From: Crocodylus rhombifer
Lineage: Eukaryota > Chordata > Crocodylia > Crocodylidae
Reading direction: 5' to 3'
Assembly (NCBI GenBank): GCA_038503035.1
Contig: JAVSML010019020.1
Location: 62,001 to 126,000, forward strand
Length of the DNA stretch: 64,000 nt
Shown here: positions 15,618 through 26,786 of the stretch, piece after piece
Position numbering within the stretch: the first letter of the stretch is position 1
Layout of the letters: each line of letters begins with the position of its first letter
Program-made: the position numbers and the translations under genes
The notes under the pieces: generated by a model
What the model was told of the DNA's origin: nothing
Database searches by the model: none
The model's input: the letters and a program-made list of their open reading frames with translations, nothing else

Positions 15618-17389
15618 TGGCTGTGCTCATTCGGAGGCAGCCACAGAGGCCAAGAAATTCAGCATTAGAGTTTCCTTATATCTTTTCTCTTGCAACTATA
15701 TCTTCTGACAAGGTTGTTCATCATGTGATCCAATAACTGAGCAAAGCAACATACTATTTATTTTATAAGCATAAACAGATTACATCAGGCGTATAATAGA
15801 TTCTGTGCTAATTGCAGAACAAATTGCAGAAGTTTCATGCCATATGAGATCTTCCCAGAATGCTTTCTAACAAGGAAATTGTATGTACATGGCCAGAGCC
15901 ACCCCAGAATTGAACACAGCTACACTGAAAGGACTGTATTCCTGTTGTATAACCGTCGTCTATAGTATAACTAGCACACACTGTAGCTACTGAATTGCTG
16001 ACAGGAACTCCGTGGAGCTGATGGAACTGTCAAACTGGGCCACTCATGAGCCAGGCTGCTGCATGAAATAGCTCCACGCAGGCAAGACTAGCACTATAGA
16101 GGGTCAGCCTTGATATAGAAGAAAGGGGCCTTAATGCTAAGGAGTTATTCCTTCACTTTTGTGTATTCTACCTGCAAAGGCTGCCTACTGCATGGCCAGC
16201 GGGAACTGATCAGAACATAGACAAGGGTCTTTTAAAGTATCAGAAAGACACTTACACCCAACACTGCTGACCTGTGCTTGTCTGTGTTGTCAGGAGACGG
16301 AGCCACGGATTCCACCTGGGAGGAAGGGGCTGGGCTGGAAAGCCATTTAGAGGCAATATGCTGTACTTAAGAACTACTTTACTCTTGGGCTCTAAACAGG
16401 TTTTCATGGACAGTGGTCCCAGTCCAGCCAGTTAAGCTTTAGGTGTCTCTTTACCATAAAGAACAATAGGGCCCCATGTGAACTATATGGTCGTCCCTCT
16501 TGGACCAGTCTAAGCAATTGCTGATCAGTGAAGAACAGGAGTTCACAGTCTGACTTACAGCTTTCCATTATATATTTTTTCATGATTCATAAACCTCTTT
16601 TTCATTAACATCTTTCTTTTGTCTGCATAATAGTTTTGCAAGGTATGTACATAAAACCTGTGGCATGTCTTAGGGATTTCCTAAGGCATGGTATGAAGAC
16701 CTCACTGTGCACCAATGGCATGTTAATGAGAGGTGGGTCACATCCCCTAGCCAGCAAAGTGTAAACCCATTGTGACCTACTCACACTTCATGGGGAAAGA
16801 GACTTGATTGGCAATGCAGTCAGAAGAACCAGGCACAGCTCTGAAGGTGGAAGGAATCTCATTCTCAATAATAACTGAAACCTGCCTTATTGTGTTAAAA
16901 GGTGCCTTGGCCCAATTTTCTTCTGTCTGGCTATTCAATATTATCATGCATCAAAGTTGAGATCAGTTGAGCCTAGAGGTAAGGGGAGTATGTGACAGTC
17001 CTAGTATCACACAGTTTGGCATTTGACTGGAACAAAATTCAGAACAATGGAAAAATTGAGTCCACTGGCTTCTTTATCCTCTGAATTCCTCACTGTTGGT
17101 ATTTCTGCCTTGGATGCATTTGGAGAGGGATTGTTTTATTTTGTACATAGATATGTGTCCCTATTTAGGAGGGAAAGTTCTTATATTTTTATATGTTAAG
17201 CAATTTGATTAATTCTTTTAAAAGAAGATGGAAAAAAAGCACCATCCCCTCCCTGTTCAACGGTATTTCAGTGGCGAGTGAGTCAGTGTCCCTTATATGC
17301 AGGTATCCAGTTTTAGACGAAAACTAATACTGAGTGCACTTAAAATGACCACTCCACTTATGAAAAAGCTTACATGCCATGTGGTTGTG

Positions 17390-17800
17390 CTTTGTGAATG
17401 TCTGTAAATAATGCTGTTTTAAAGATCTTCTCTGCTTTGGCCCATGTGACTGCAAAAGCCTGGTTGTTATCTCTAAAGGACAGACTTGTGGCTATATGTG
17501 CACAGGAATCAAAGACCATAATGTGGTATATGTTGCTATGGGAATTTTGGGTAGAAGTTAGATTTTTGTGCTTTTCATATTGTGCATTTGACTATAAAAG
17601 GTCTCCCTGCCTGTCTGATAGGCCTGCAGTGCTAAGAGTTAGAATGAGTGACACACTGCACATGCTCTATCTGTCTTTCATGGAATCTTGTATTTGTTCT
17701 TTCTTTTCCTGTCTCTTTGGTCTGCAATAAAGTCTTCTAAATAGAAAGCAGAGTTTTGTTGTTATTATCTGGACTCAGGCTCTAGCCAGATATCCATGCT
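17390..17800 (+). mobile_element. Possible solo LTR-like segment
   Basis: A TATAAAAG box lies at 17593-17600 and an AATAAA signal at 17726-17731, about 130 bp apart and followed by a GT-rich stretch, an arrangement typical of a retroviral-type LTR. No internal gag or pol sequence, primer binding site or target duplication is visible. A 110-codon frame across it has no recognisable features. The assignment is tentative and it could be an unrelated promoter-like sequence. Confidence 0.3.
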
Positions 17801-19365
17801 CAGGATGACTGGGAGTTCTGCCTGAAAAAGACTGCACGCTCAAAGCCTATAGGAGCCCAAATTTCTATTGAACTCGCTGGGAATTTTCCTGACTAAGTGC
17901 AGAAGAACAACTGAGTGAGGGCCTTGAGATTTATCCCCAAGGTCCTAAGACCTTGTCCTCCTTAGTTCCTTGTGCACATAATTTATTCTACCAGCCTTTG
18001 CAACCCATTGAGCCAAAGAGGCCATACAGATTATTGCAAAGAGCTAAGAGACAAGAGCTGTTCTATTCACAGTAGATCCTGCCCCTCAGAAAAATGAGTG
18101 GGGATGTAAAATTTGTTCCAGATTCCCTTGTGTTTCATTGCTGAGTTCTGTCAGAAAGCAGTTTATCTTTTGAAAGAACTCTGTCTTTCTTCTGCTCTGC
18201 ATAAAAAAGCACGTGAGATATATGCACCAAGGCAAATGTCCTTCCTGGCAGAAATGTAGCACGAATTGGTATAATGGAAAGATTTTGTGGCTTTGTCCAT
18301 TAAAAAGAAATTAAAACCTCCATAGATATCCTAGTCATTAACTGGGATGTCCATTGTTATTTGCAGATTAAAAGCAGCCATCTCCCTTTCCCTCAGCCTG
18401 TTTCATTCCACAGCAATGTGTTGGTCTCACCCAGACATATCTGTATCAGATTATCGCTTCCTGGGATGTCATTACCCGGGTGTCACTGTGGGCTCTGACT
18501 GAATACAAGTTAGAACGTGCTGATTTGCCAAATATAAAACCTCCTGGCTGTAAAAGAAAGCAGCTAGCAATAATGAAAGGAAAACTCAGGCCAGACTCTG
18601 CCTCTGGAGGCCTTGAGATTGAACAGTTTAGAGACCAATTGGTCCAAAGATGCATGAACTTTCCTAGGCTTAGAGCTGCTGATCTACTAACCCTACTAAT
18701 CAGCCTGCAGAGTAATGGGGACACCTTGTGGCCACACGAAGGAAATGCAATCTGTTGGATTACCCAGGTCTTTGGTTGATCTGTTTTCCCTATTTGGTTG
18801 AGAAATAAATGTTATAAAAATCATTTTTTATTTTTTTAACATTTATTTCTGCATAAGGGAGATAAAGAGAAACAAAATGTGTGATTTCCTAACCTTCTCC
18901 CAAGAAAACTGTGAGAAAGGGGCAAGGAGAGAGGCCTTGTCTAGGATTCAATGTTCCTTACCCAGGAAAAGTGTAGAGTAAGTAAAAGGTTTTCACTGTC
19001 CATATGGAAGCCACTAATTGTTGGACTCTTCGTATATGTTTTCTTGTTCTGGAGCCTTCAGGTCGTGTTTTCAAGCTCTTTTCCATAACCAGAAAGGCTA
19101 GAAACTTATTTTAAAATATTAAATCTTATAAAATCACTCGACTCCAGGAGCTGGGGATTTAAGAAAAAGTGCCAATGATTGCAAAAACTCATTTTTTGTT
19201 GCAAGAATTGTCAACATTGTTAGTGGGTCACTCAATACTTACATCCAGCCCAATGGAAGGGAATAAGATGCTGAAAGATGTAATATTTCATTTTTTGTTA
19301 AATTTCTAGACCTTCTGGTCAGCAAGACAAACATGAACATGATCCGCAGTAGTACTGACATCCTG

Positions 19366-19430
19366 AATCATAGAATCACAAGCTTGGAAAGGAGTTCAAG
19401 AGTCTTCTGGTTCAGTCCCTGACATAAATG
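19366..19430 (-). mobile_element. CR1 3' terminal fragment
   Basis: The plus strand reads AATCATAGAATCACAAGCTT, then GGAAAGGAGTTCAAGAGTC, the antisense of the CR1 3' end with its ATTCTATG-type terminal repeats. Only the terminus is preserved. Confidence 0.6.
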
Positions 19431-19467
19431 CAGGCATGCTATTCATGAATCTGCAAACACACAGATT

Positions 19468-19520
19468 AAATCAGGGATGTCAAACATATGGCCTGCAGGG
19501 CAGATCTGGCCTGTGGAGCC
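19468..19520 (+). mobile_element. hAT-like transposon end fragment
   Basis: The sequence CAGGGATGTCAAACATATGG followed by CCTGCAGGGCAGATCTGGCC resembles the conserved end of a short hAT family whose members start CAGGGGTGGGCAAA or CAGGGATGTCAAA in reptile genomes. The opposite end was not found. Confidence 0.35.
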
Positions 19521-22120
19521 ATATGATCCTGCACCATGCACCACAGTGGGTCAGTCCAGGCGCACACTATTGGACTGACCCATCACATCTGAATATGATT
19601 ACTCTGCTGAGGGTGAAGTGGCATCTTTTCTCTGACTCCTCAGTAGCCAGGCTCACTTGCTAACTGTACTTCTGCCAAAGGAATGTGAAAAGGAGACACA
19701 AGATTAACTTCCTTGACCTGTTCCAAGAAAACTGAGAGAGAGAGGGCAGGGAAGGATGGGCCACATCTGGGATTTCGCTACCCAGGAAAGATGGAAAGGG
19801 AAAATTAAAAGGCTTTTGTTGTCCAAAGGACATCCAGAAACTGCTTCCCCTCTTGCTGCTTTTCCCTACAGGTGACTTCCAAATTGAATGGCTCATGGGG
19901 ACAGGGCAAAAAAAAAAAATGGGGAAGAAGGCAGCCTGCATAGACAGCAGCTGAAATATGGAGCTGTACCCCTGGGCATGAGAGGTATAATAAATATGTA
20001 ACATATCAGAGAATGCTGGTAGAGGATGTAGAGGGCTCCTTTTTGTGCCCTGGCATATGACATGGCTCAGGGTTGCAAAAGTTTATCCCACTGTCACAAG
20101 GCAAGAGCTAGGGTCCTTGGGCTTCAGGACCTTCTCCCTTAAGGCAGATGGGGACAAGCTAGTGAAGATCCTGGTGCCTTGGCAGCCTGCAATGAAGTGA
20201 GGATGGGAAGTGGCACAGGGGGAATTGCGAGCTAATTTGGCCAGACGGGGGTTCGGGGAGAGGACAAAGAACAGCTCACAAGATTGTGGCACCTTTAAAT
20301 ACAGATCTAATGTTACTTTTATTGAGCCCAAAGTTGAACCCCTGATGTTAACATTAACTGAAGCACATGTGCAAGCCAATAGTAGTAACCACCAGCTCTT
20401 GACTAAAGCCCCAGCGGGCCCAATGGTTGGTCCAGTGTACAGAGGGCCAACATATGAAAGTTAATCCAAGAAAGAGCCTGCAAACTTGTCCCTTTGCTAC
20501 TAACATAGCACATCCAAAGGCTCAGAAGATAGGCAGATCTTGTAATGGAAGACAACTTTGATGCAAGTCATATTTTACCAAAAAGTCTTTGCTGTCCAGT
20601 GCACTATATTGTAAAGGGAACTGCTTCTCAAATGCTTGCAAACCTGACCCCACAAAAAGTCATGCATATCAGTAACCAACTGTTGTCAAGAAACAAAGTG
20701 ATTGCAACGAGGTTTCCTTCTACTGAGGTTTTCTAATATTGATCATTGAAAAAACAGGTCATGAATGAGCCAAGCATTTGCTGATACCACATTAGTCCCA
20801 GCCAGTTGCACTATATGCTTAAAATTTGACACTGAAGCCCGTGTAAACATTATACAAGAGTATATGGCGCACATCCAGGCATCAGGTTTCACTGCAGTGC
20901 ATCAACAATCATGTATCTGTACAGAGATAAATGGTGAGGAACATGCAAGTTAGAAAGCAGCTACAGAATTAAAATGTTGAGACCTGATTATGTTCTAGAC
21001 AATCAGGCATGATCTGTTATAGGCATGCTTAAACCTTAGATTTATAAAGTGATGCTATCTGTAGCCCCACTTTGGAAATAGAAACCTCGATAGTCTCACA
21101 AAGCAGGGAGACTTTTCATGAAGTCTGACTCTTTCCAGAACACTCTGTTCATCTTGACCCAACAGCCATCCCCTTCAAATTGCTCCAGAAATGTACCACT
21201 CACACTGCCCTGATCACCTTACAAAGGTATTGAATCACATAGTAAATACGGGGATCATTGTTTAAGTGACATGACTGACAGACTATGTTAAATCATTAAC
21301 TGTTGTAGAGAAGGCAAACTCAATCTCTATGGATCCTTGAGATCTCTGTAAAGAAATAAAACATCCAGATGACCTTTTGCCAGTCCTAAGTGACCTCAGA
21401 TCGAAATATTAGAAAGGAATATCATCTCAAGATACAGGGCCATCTGATGGGCTCTCATTTGTATAGTGTGATGTTTAAAATGATAAAATACCTATTTCAT
21501 CTGAAGGATGGTGCCAGAAATCTCTTAACATGTTATGGTAAGCCCATATTAGCCACAAAGCATCAGTCCGGCTGAAAAGATCCTCTATCTTTAGACTCTA
21601 AAGGGCTTACTAAGCAAAGCTAACTGTGATTGCAAAGCCTTTTATTTCCATTGGTTGGACATTTGTTATTACACAATATAATCTCCACAACAGAGAGCTA
21701 GGAGTAGCATGTAAAAAGAGAAGGTTGACTTTCTCAGTGTAATTCATCTTGTATGTTGGACTCTCAAAGGTGCTCACATGCAATGGTAATAATGGGCATA
21801 GGATGACAACCTAGAAAAAACTGAAGCAGAGACTACAGGGGGAGAGTATGGATTTGGATAGTGTAGCAAATGGAAAGACCACTGTGAAAAAGCAGAAGAG
21901 ACTTCTCAGTGCTAGGAAGAGCTATGTAGCTGCTGACTATTTTAGCCTGTGCTGATGACTATCTAACGGAGAAAAATGGGATTTAACTTCCAAAGGAAGT
22001 GGGGTTTTCACATCTTTGGTATGGTATATATCACTCCTAAAAGTTTGCTCCACTGACTAGCCCCTTGCTGTGTTTAGCTAACATGTAATCTGGTAAGCAT
22101 GCTCTACCATGGGTGCAGCC

Positions 22121-22350
22121 ACTTATCTTGGGACAAGGCATGAGCATGCAGACGTGCAGGCCTGTTATCCTGGGATAAACCCTAAACAGGGGTTCCAGCA
22201 TAAGAAGCACCAGCAGCGTGTCCTAGGACATAGCAAAGTGTCTCGGAATGGTTATGCTGTGGTTGAACCAGTGGCAGCCAAGCTTTTAACCCCTTGCTAA
22301 ACCCTGCTCAGACCACCAACGTGTGTACATGCCAATATCCCAGGACAACA
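22121..22350 (+). repeat. Interspersed repeat R2, copy 1 (uninterrupted)
   Basis: Matches 24911-25335 once the 218 bp insertion in that copy is removed. Shared blocks are GGGATAAACCCTAAACAGGG, ATAAGAAGCACCAGCAGCG and CAGTGGCAGCCAAGC, ending near CCAATATCCCAGGACA. One frame reads GINPKQGFQHKKHQQRV, and the other copy encodes a very similar string in its equivalent frame. No known family recognised. Confidence 0.65.
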
Positions 22351-23348
22351 GCCATGGGGCTTCAGGGTTAGCCTGAGCATAACTTGCTAGAGCACAAAAG
22401 CAGCTATGGTACTGTAACCTTTTTAATAAAAGCATATGGCCTATCAAGAATCATTTACTGGACTCAGATAAGCTGCAAGGGGGAATTCCCTTGGGAAGGC
22501 AGACAAAGCTACTTCCACTTGTCCTAGGAAAGAGCAGGGAGGATTTCAGGCCAGAAAGTTTTCCGTTTACTCTATTTTCTTGTTATGAACACAGTATTTT
22601 GTGCAAGACCAAGGAGAGGCAGGTTAATGTAACAACATCTGTGAGGCAAAGCAGCCAAGGAAAGAAAAACTGTTAACATTTGGACATGACAGATAAATAA
22701 TATCCCATATGCTGCTTAAATAGGTATAAATAAAATTCACTCAGTTAAAGGAGCCTTGTTGCCCACACATCACCCCTCAGCAAATATATGGCCACAGCCT
22801 AAGTTATATAAATCTCTGCCAGAAAACCCAGCTGTTACAAGATTTAATTTCTGGTGGAGGATATAATTTCTTTGTCTGACATTAATACTTGGTTGGCCAT
22901 CTTAATTGTGCACACTTCTTAGCCAGAGCTCACCACTGAGCTGCAGCATGGATTTACCTTTGTAAAGCTGAGTGTTACCTCATGGTCAATTGCTTGCATC
23001 AGAAACACTGAATCATGAGGCTAAAAAATAGCATTGGTCCTGCTTTTCTGGGATCTGGACAGCTTTCAGATCCCAGTGAAATCCAGTTAGGCCAGAGTGC
23101 TCTTCATAGCTCCATGGCCCTTCCCTTCCACCTACTGAGCATTTTAACACATGGCTGCAATAGGTTCATGTAGGTATGAATGTGTCAGTTGCCTGCATGC
23201 ACATGTGTTTCCTGCATGTTATTATTAGCAGGCCTGCTCCTCGCATGTGCAGATTTTGCTGGTACTCTAAGTTCAAGGACAGAAGGCCTTGAAAACTTAT
23301 CCCTGTACATTTCAGTCTGGGAGATTTCTGGGCCCTGTGCAATCTGGG

Positions 23349-24560
23349 GGAGAGAGAGAAAAAGGGAGAGACAGGGAGAGACTGTGTGTGTAAGTCAGAG
23401 AGAGACTGTAAATCAGAAAGAGAGAGAATGTAAACCAGACAGTGTGTATGTGGTGTAAATCAGGCGAGAGAGAGAATGTGTATCAGAGAGAGATTTTAAA
23501 TCAGAGATTGTAAACCAGACAGTGTGTGTATGTAGATCAGAGTGCATGTGAGGTAGCGTGTATGTGTAAATCAGTGTGCCAGACAATGTGTGTCTAAGTC
23601 AGACAGTGTGTGCATATGTGTGCAAATCAGGAGTATGTATGTCAGTGTGTGTAAGTCAGAAGGGTTGGTTATTTGTGTAAGAGGGTGTGTAAATCAGAGA
23701 CAGCATGGGTGTGTGTGTGTGCAGGGCTGGATTAACCCTTTAGTGGACCCTAGGCAAACAAACTCGTGGGCCCCTACTTAGTACTCTATATTTATAATAG
23801 TTTTTTCACTCAATAATTATAATATGTAAAACAAGCCCAACGGGCTCCCTTCCTCACTTGGGGCCCTAGGCATGTGCCTAGTTTGCCTGTGTGTTAATTC
23901 AGCCCTCTGGGCATGTAAGTCAGAGAGAGTGTGTAAATAAGCCCATGTGCACATTAAAGCCAGAGTGTGTATGTGTGTGCGTAAGACGAGGGGGGGAGGG
24001 GAGACAGTGCCTGCATCTCTCTGACTCTCTCTCACACAGACTCTCTCTCCTGATTTACACGCATATACACACTGCCAGGTTTAGTCTCTCTTTCTGACTT
24101 AAAAAATCTGACACATGCACGCATACTCTCTCTCCTGATTTAGACACATATACACATTGCCTGGTTTAGTCTCTCTGATTTAAAATCTCTTGCTTTCTGA
24201 CTCTCTCTCTCTCTCTCACACACTTATTTAGGCACTTTTTTCTTTTTTTGGTAAAAACATATCTCTGTATTTATGAGGTTATATAGATCTACTTTCTAAC
24301 CTATTCCATCCCAAAAGGATTGTTACAGAAGACCGTTAGACACATATACACGCTGCCTGGGTTAGTCTCTCTTTCTGACTGAAACTCTCTGACTCGCACA
24401 CAAACACTCTCTCTCTCCTGATTTACACGCATATACACGCTGCCTGGTTTACAGTCTCTCTTTCTGACTTAAAAAAGCTCTCTCTCTGACACACTCTCTC
24501 GCTCGCTCTCCTGATTTACACCCCCACCCCCAGTCTGGTTTACATTCCCTCTCTCTCTCC
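23349..24560. repeat. Inverted-repeat minisatellite in front of the CEP68 CpG island
   Basis: The left arm (about 23349-23995) repeats motifs such as GTAAATCAGAGAGAG and TAAACCAGACAGTGTGTATG on the plus strand. The right arm (about 24010-24560) carries their reverse complements several times: CTCTCTCCTGATTTACACGC, ATATACACACTGCCAGGTTT and close variants near 24045, 24130, 24415 and 24510. The centre is near 24000. A short transposon (23722-23909) sits in the left arm and a unique stretch (about 24230-24330) in the right arm. Copies differ by many substitutions. The right arm ends about 30 bp before the CpG island. Confidence 0.75.
23722..23909. mobile_element. Short hAT-like transposon inside the minisatellite
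   Basis: Terminal inverted repeats CAGGGCTGGATTAAC (left) and GTTAATTCAGCCCTCTG (right) bound a 188 bp element with an AT-rich middle. Inside the ends, GACCCTAGGCAAAC on the left pairs with the reverse complement of GTGCCTAGTTTGCC on the right. Its flanks are low-complexity repeat, so a target duplication cannot be judged. Confidence 0.65.
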
Positions 24561-24579
24561 CTTTGTCTCGTCCTTCCCC

Positions 24580-24910
24580 ACACGTGCCGGCAGCGCGGGT
24601 GCCCCCCGGCCGGGGGAGGGGAAGGGGGAGGGGAGGCACGTCCCCGCCCCGCGCCCGGCCCGGTCGCCCGAATACGACGAAACCAAAGGGGTGGGAGGCA
24701 GCTGGCAGCTCCGCCGCCTCCTCCTCGCGCTGCCCGGCCTGAGCGCGGGGCCCGAGCGGTGGGACGCGCGCCCGTGCCGCCCATGGCAGCAGCGGGGCCC
24801 GGGGCCGGGCGGCGGGAGCGGAGGGGCAGGTAGGAGCCGGGCGGCAGAGGCATTTGCAGCCCCCGCATTGCACACGGGCGGGCGCGCGAAGGGGAGCGGC
24901 CGGGGAAGGC
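24580..24910 (+). promoter_or_regulatory. CEP68: CpG island, probable CEP68 promoter
   Basis: This is the only strongly CpG-rich stretch in the window, with dense CG dinucleotides and GC boxes such as CCCCGCCCC near 24643. It contains no TATA box, as usual for broadly expressed genes. It lies upstream of the CEP68 coding exons on the same strand and covers a good splice donor at 24829/24830. It is bounded on the left by the inverted minisatellite and on the right by repeat R2. Confidence 0.7.
24700..24829 (+). other. CEP68: CEP68 exon 1, 5'UTR (start approximate)
   Basis: The 3' edge is supported by the donor CAG|GTAGGA at 24829/24830 inside the CpG island. The start is not determinable from sequence. 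An ATG in good context (CCGCCCATGG, 24783-24785) would open a short upstream frame. If spliced to exon 2 at 37143, that frame ends at a TGA before the CEP68 start codon. Exon 1 is noncoding for CEP68 in human. Transcript data would be decisive. Confidence 0.5.
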
Positions 24911-25335
24911 ACTTATCCCGGGACAAGGCCCGTTATCTCGGAATAAACCCTAAACAGGGTTCCTGGCATAAGAAGCACCAACAGCGCGTCCCGGGACATG
25001 GCAGAGCGGCTCTGCCTGGGGCTGAATGAGGGTTGCCAACTCTCCAGGGATGAGAGGTACATCTCCAGGAGACGGAGGAGAGGGCCTTCATTGGCATGGA
25101 TATGAAATGTTGACTCTGATTTACATGCTTGCGCAGTGGGTTTTTTAAATGTCACAGTCGTGTGCATTCGCCTTCCCGACGGCAAGTCCATAATGTCCTT
25201 ATGAAACCTCCCAGAATAGATTCGGACAGAGCTGGTCAACCCCAAGTTGAATCAGTGGCAGCCAAGCCTTCGACCCTGTGGTAAACCCCGCTCGGAAGGG
25301 CCGTGTGTGTCCGTGCCAATGTCCCGGGACGAAGC
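24911..25335 (+). repeat. Interspersed repeat R2, copy 2, split by a nested transposon
   Basis: Left half 24911-25027 and right half 25246-25335 together match 22121-22350. Shared blocks are GGAATAAACCCTAAACAGGG, CATAAGAAGCACCAACAGCG, CAGTGGCAGCCAAGCC and a terminal CCAATGTCCCGGGACG. This copy keeps more CpG dinucleotides than copy 1, possibly because it lies beside the CpG island. The nested element occupies 25028-25245. Confidence 0.65.
25028..25245. mobile_element. Short inverted-repeat transposon nested in R2
   Basis: The ends are imperfect inverted repeats: GAGGGTTGCCAACTC at the left and the reverse complement of GAGCTGGTCAACCCC at the right. The flanks GCTGAAT (25021-25027) and GTTGAAT (25246-25252) differ at one base and act as a target duplication. 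The paralogous R2 copy 1 shows the uninterrupted site GTTGAA. There is no coding sequence. Superfamily not assigned; a 7-8 bp duplication would fit hAT. Confidence 0.7.
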
Positions 25336-26138
25336 AAGGCACAGCCTTCTTGGGGCCGTCGTGGTAGTGGAGGGGGTGCTGTACAGAGATGGGCAGGGGG
25401 GGTGCGTTGTGTGAATGAATGCAGCCTTCTCGCTGCACATGGTGCTCTGCCGTGGATCAGACCCGCAAGCCGTGGCGCAAGAAAGGAAACAGCTCTTGCC
25501 CACGTCGCAGTCCAAGTTTGAATGTTTAGGCCAGTGCCTGGGAACCTTCATGCATTTCAAGTCAGAGCCTGGATTAAAACCAGCTAGAGGCAGCTCAGTC
25601 ACCCCTCTAGTGGGTTGTCCCACAGTGTCCTTTTTTGCAGGGTGTTGATACCAACCCATAGGAAATGTCCGAGCATGTGGGGCAGCTTCTGAGATCCGAC
25701 CGCTCATGTCGGATGTGCTCCTGTTAAAGTTGACAGCAAACTCCCAGTGGTTCCAGTAGCCATTGCATTCAAGATTTCACACCCAGGAGGAACTTTCAGT
25801 AGCAGTATCTGTCATGTGGCTGTTCTGCCATCCTATGCTCAGGCAGGTCTGGGGAAAATGGTGGATGTGGCAGTGGCCAGTTGGTACCAGTGTTCCCGCC
25901 ATAGGTATCACCGGTGGAAGCAGTGGTGAAAAAAAATGAGGAAAAAAATGGTTTCTTTTTAAGACCAGAGGGACTCAGGATGCTTAAGTTGAAATCAAAG
26001 TGATTTGAATCTGTATTTTTAACTGTGATTCAAATTAGAGGGCAGGGAATCCTGATTTAATCGTTTTCAATCTGATTGGCATGTATATTCTGTAGTTATT
26101 TTCCTGTAGAAAAGTTTTTTACGGTCATTAGTATAAAT

Positions 26139-26419
26139 CAGTGCTCTCAACCCTGTTAGACTCAAGGCACCCCTTGGAAAAATCCCAGTTCTTAGCTTTC
26201 TCTTGGTTTTTGCTACAGAAAAATAATAGACTAACTGTTTTGTTGCAGGGAACTCAGGAAGACCACAAAAGGGCAGAAAGTTTTGGACACGTTGGATTCC
26301 TGTTTGAAATCTCTGGGTTTTTCTTACAAAGCATGTGTAGGTGTTTGTAGTGCTAATATTGCATGGCTATCTGTGGTGTCCTTAAATGCATCTCAGTACA
26401 CCCTCATTGAGAATCACTG
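26139..26419 (+). mobile_element. hAT-Charlie/MER5-like short transposon, copy 1
   Basis: It begins CAGTGCTCTCAACCCTGTTA and ends TTGAGAATCACTG, terminal inverted repeats of the Charlie type. The 8-mers at 26131-26138 (GTATAAAT) and 26420-26427 (GTATAGAG) match at 6 of 8 positions. The interior shares AGACTCAAGGCACCCCTTGG and other blocks with 38532-38809. No transposase is encoded. Confidence 0.8.
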
Positions 26420-26569
26420 GTATAGAGGTTGCAACATGTTGATTTGCAACCAAATAAGCTCTGCATCTTAGTCTTTTTGCTAACCAGGAGGATAGGCTCA
26501 AAGATGGTTAAACATGTTATTCTGAATTTAGGCGGAGGTAAGGCAAGGTGACAGCTAGAGTCACTAGCT

Positions 26570-26786
26570 CAGGGGTGGGCAAAATGTGGCCCAGGGGCCG
26601 GATGCGGCCCTCCAAGCCATTCTATCTGACTGTTCAGCAGGTTCCTGTTCTCTGTAAATACATGCTGTATCTGTATCTATCTTTCTATTAAGAAAATTAA
26701 TAGAAAGGCCTGCCTGTCATGCGGCTCTCAATGGCTTGCCAAAACTCAGTAAGCAGGCTTCTGCCTGAAATAATTTCCCACCTCTG
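26570..26786 (+). mobile_element. hAT-type short transposon with perfect 8 bp target duplication
   Basis: It starts CAGGGGTGGGCAAAATGTGG and ends AATTTCCCACCTCTG, imperfect inverted repeats. It is flanked by identical 8-mers CACTAGCT at 26562-26569 and 26787-26794, the diagnostic hAT duplication length. It is related to 7301-7457 in reverse orientation. There is no coding capacity. Confidence 0.88.

Larger units (their letters stand above)
13736..17385. other. Intergenic DNA with an old L2/MIR relic and two hairpins
   Basis: Apart from the relic at about 14460-14700 and the hairpin pair at 15486-15617, nothing is recognised. No open frame longer than about 90 codons shows a protein family motif. 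Confidence 0.45.
17801..23335. other. Intergenic DNA, mostly unassigned
   Basis: Contains a CR1 terminus (about 19366-19430), a hAT-like end (about 19468-19520) and repeat R2 copy 1 (22121-22350). No exon with splice sites and a conserved protein frame is visible. Frames of up to 114 codons (19660-20004 minus) have no family signature. Confidence 0.45.

Noticed and set aside
17398..17730. 110-codon plus-strand frame
   Set aside because: It lies across a TATA and poly(A) signal pair, has no recognisable domain, and its composition looks random.
20545..20953. Two plus-strand frames (63 and 62 codons) that might form a processed pseudogene
   Set aside because: I could not match either to any protein, and no poly(A) tail or flanking duplication was evident.
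24449..24926. Minus-strand frames of up to 147 codons in the CpG island
   Set aside because: They are proline, alanine and arginine rich by GC composition, overlap in several frames and share no motif with known proteins.
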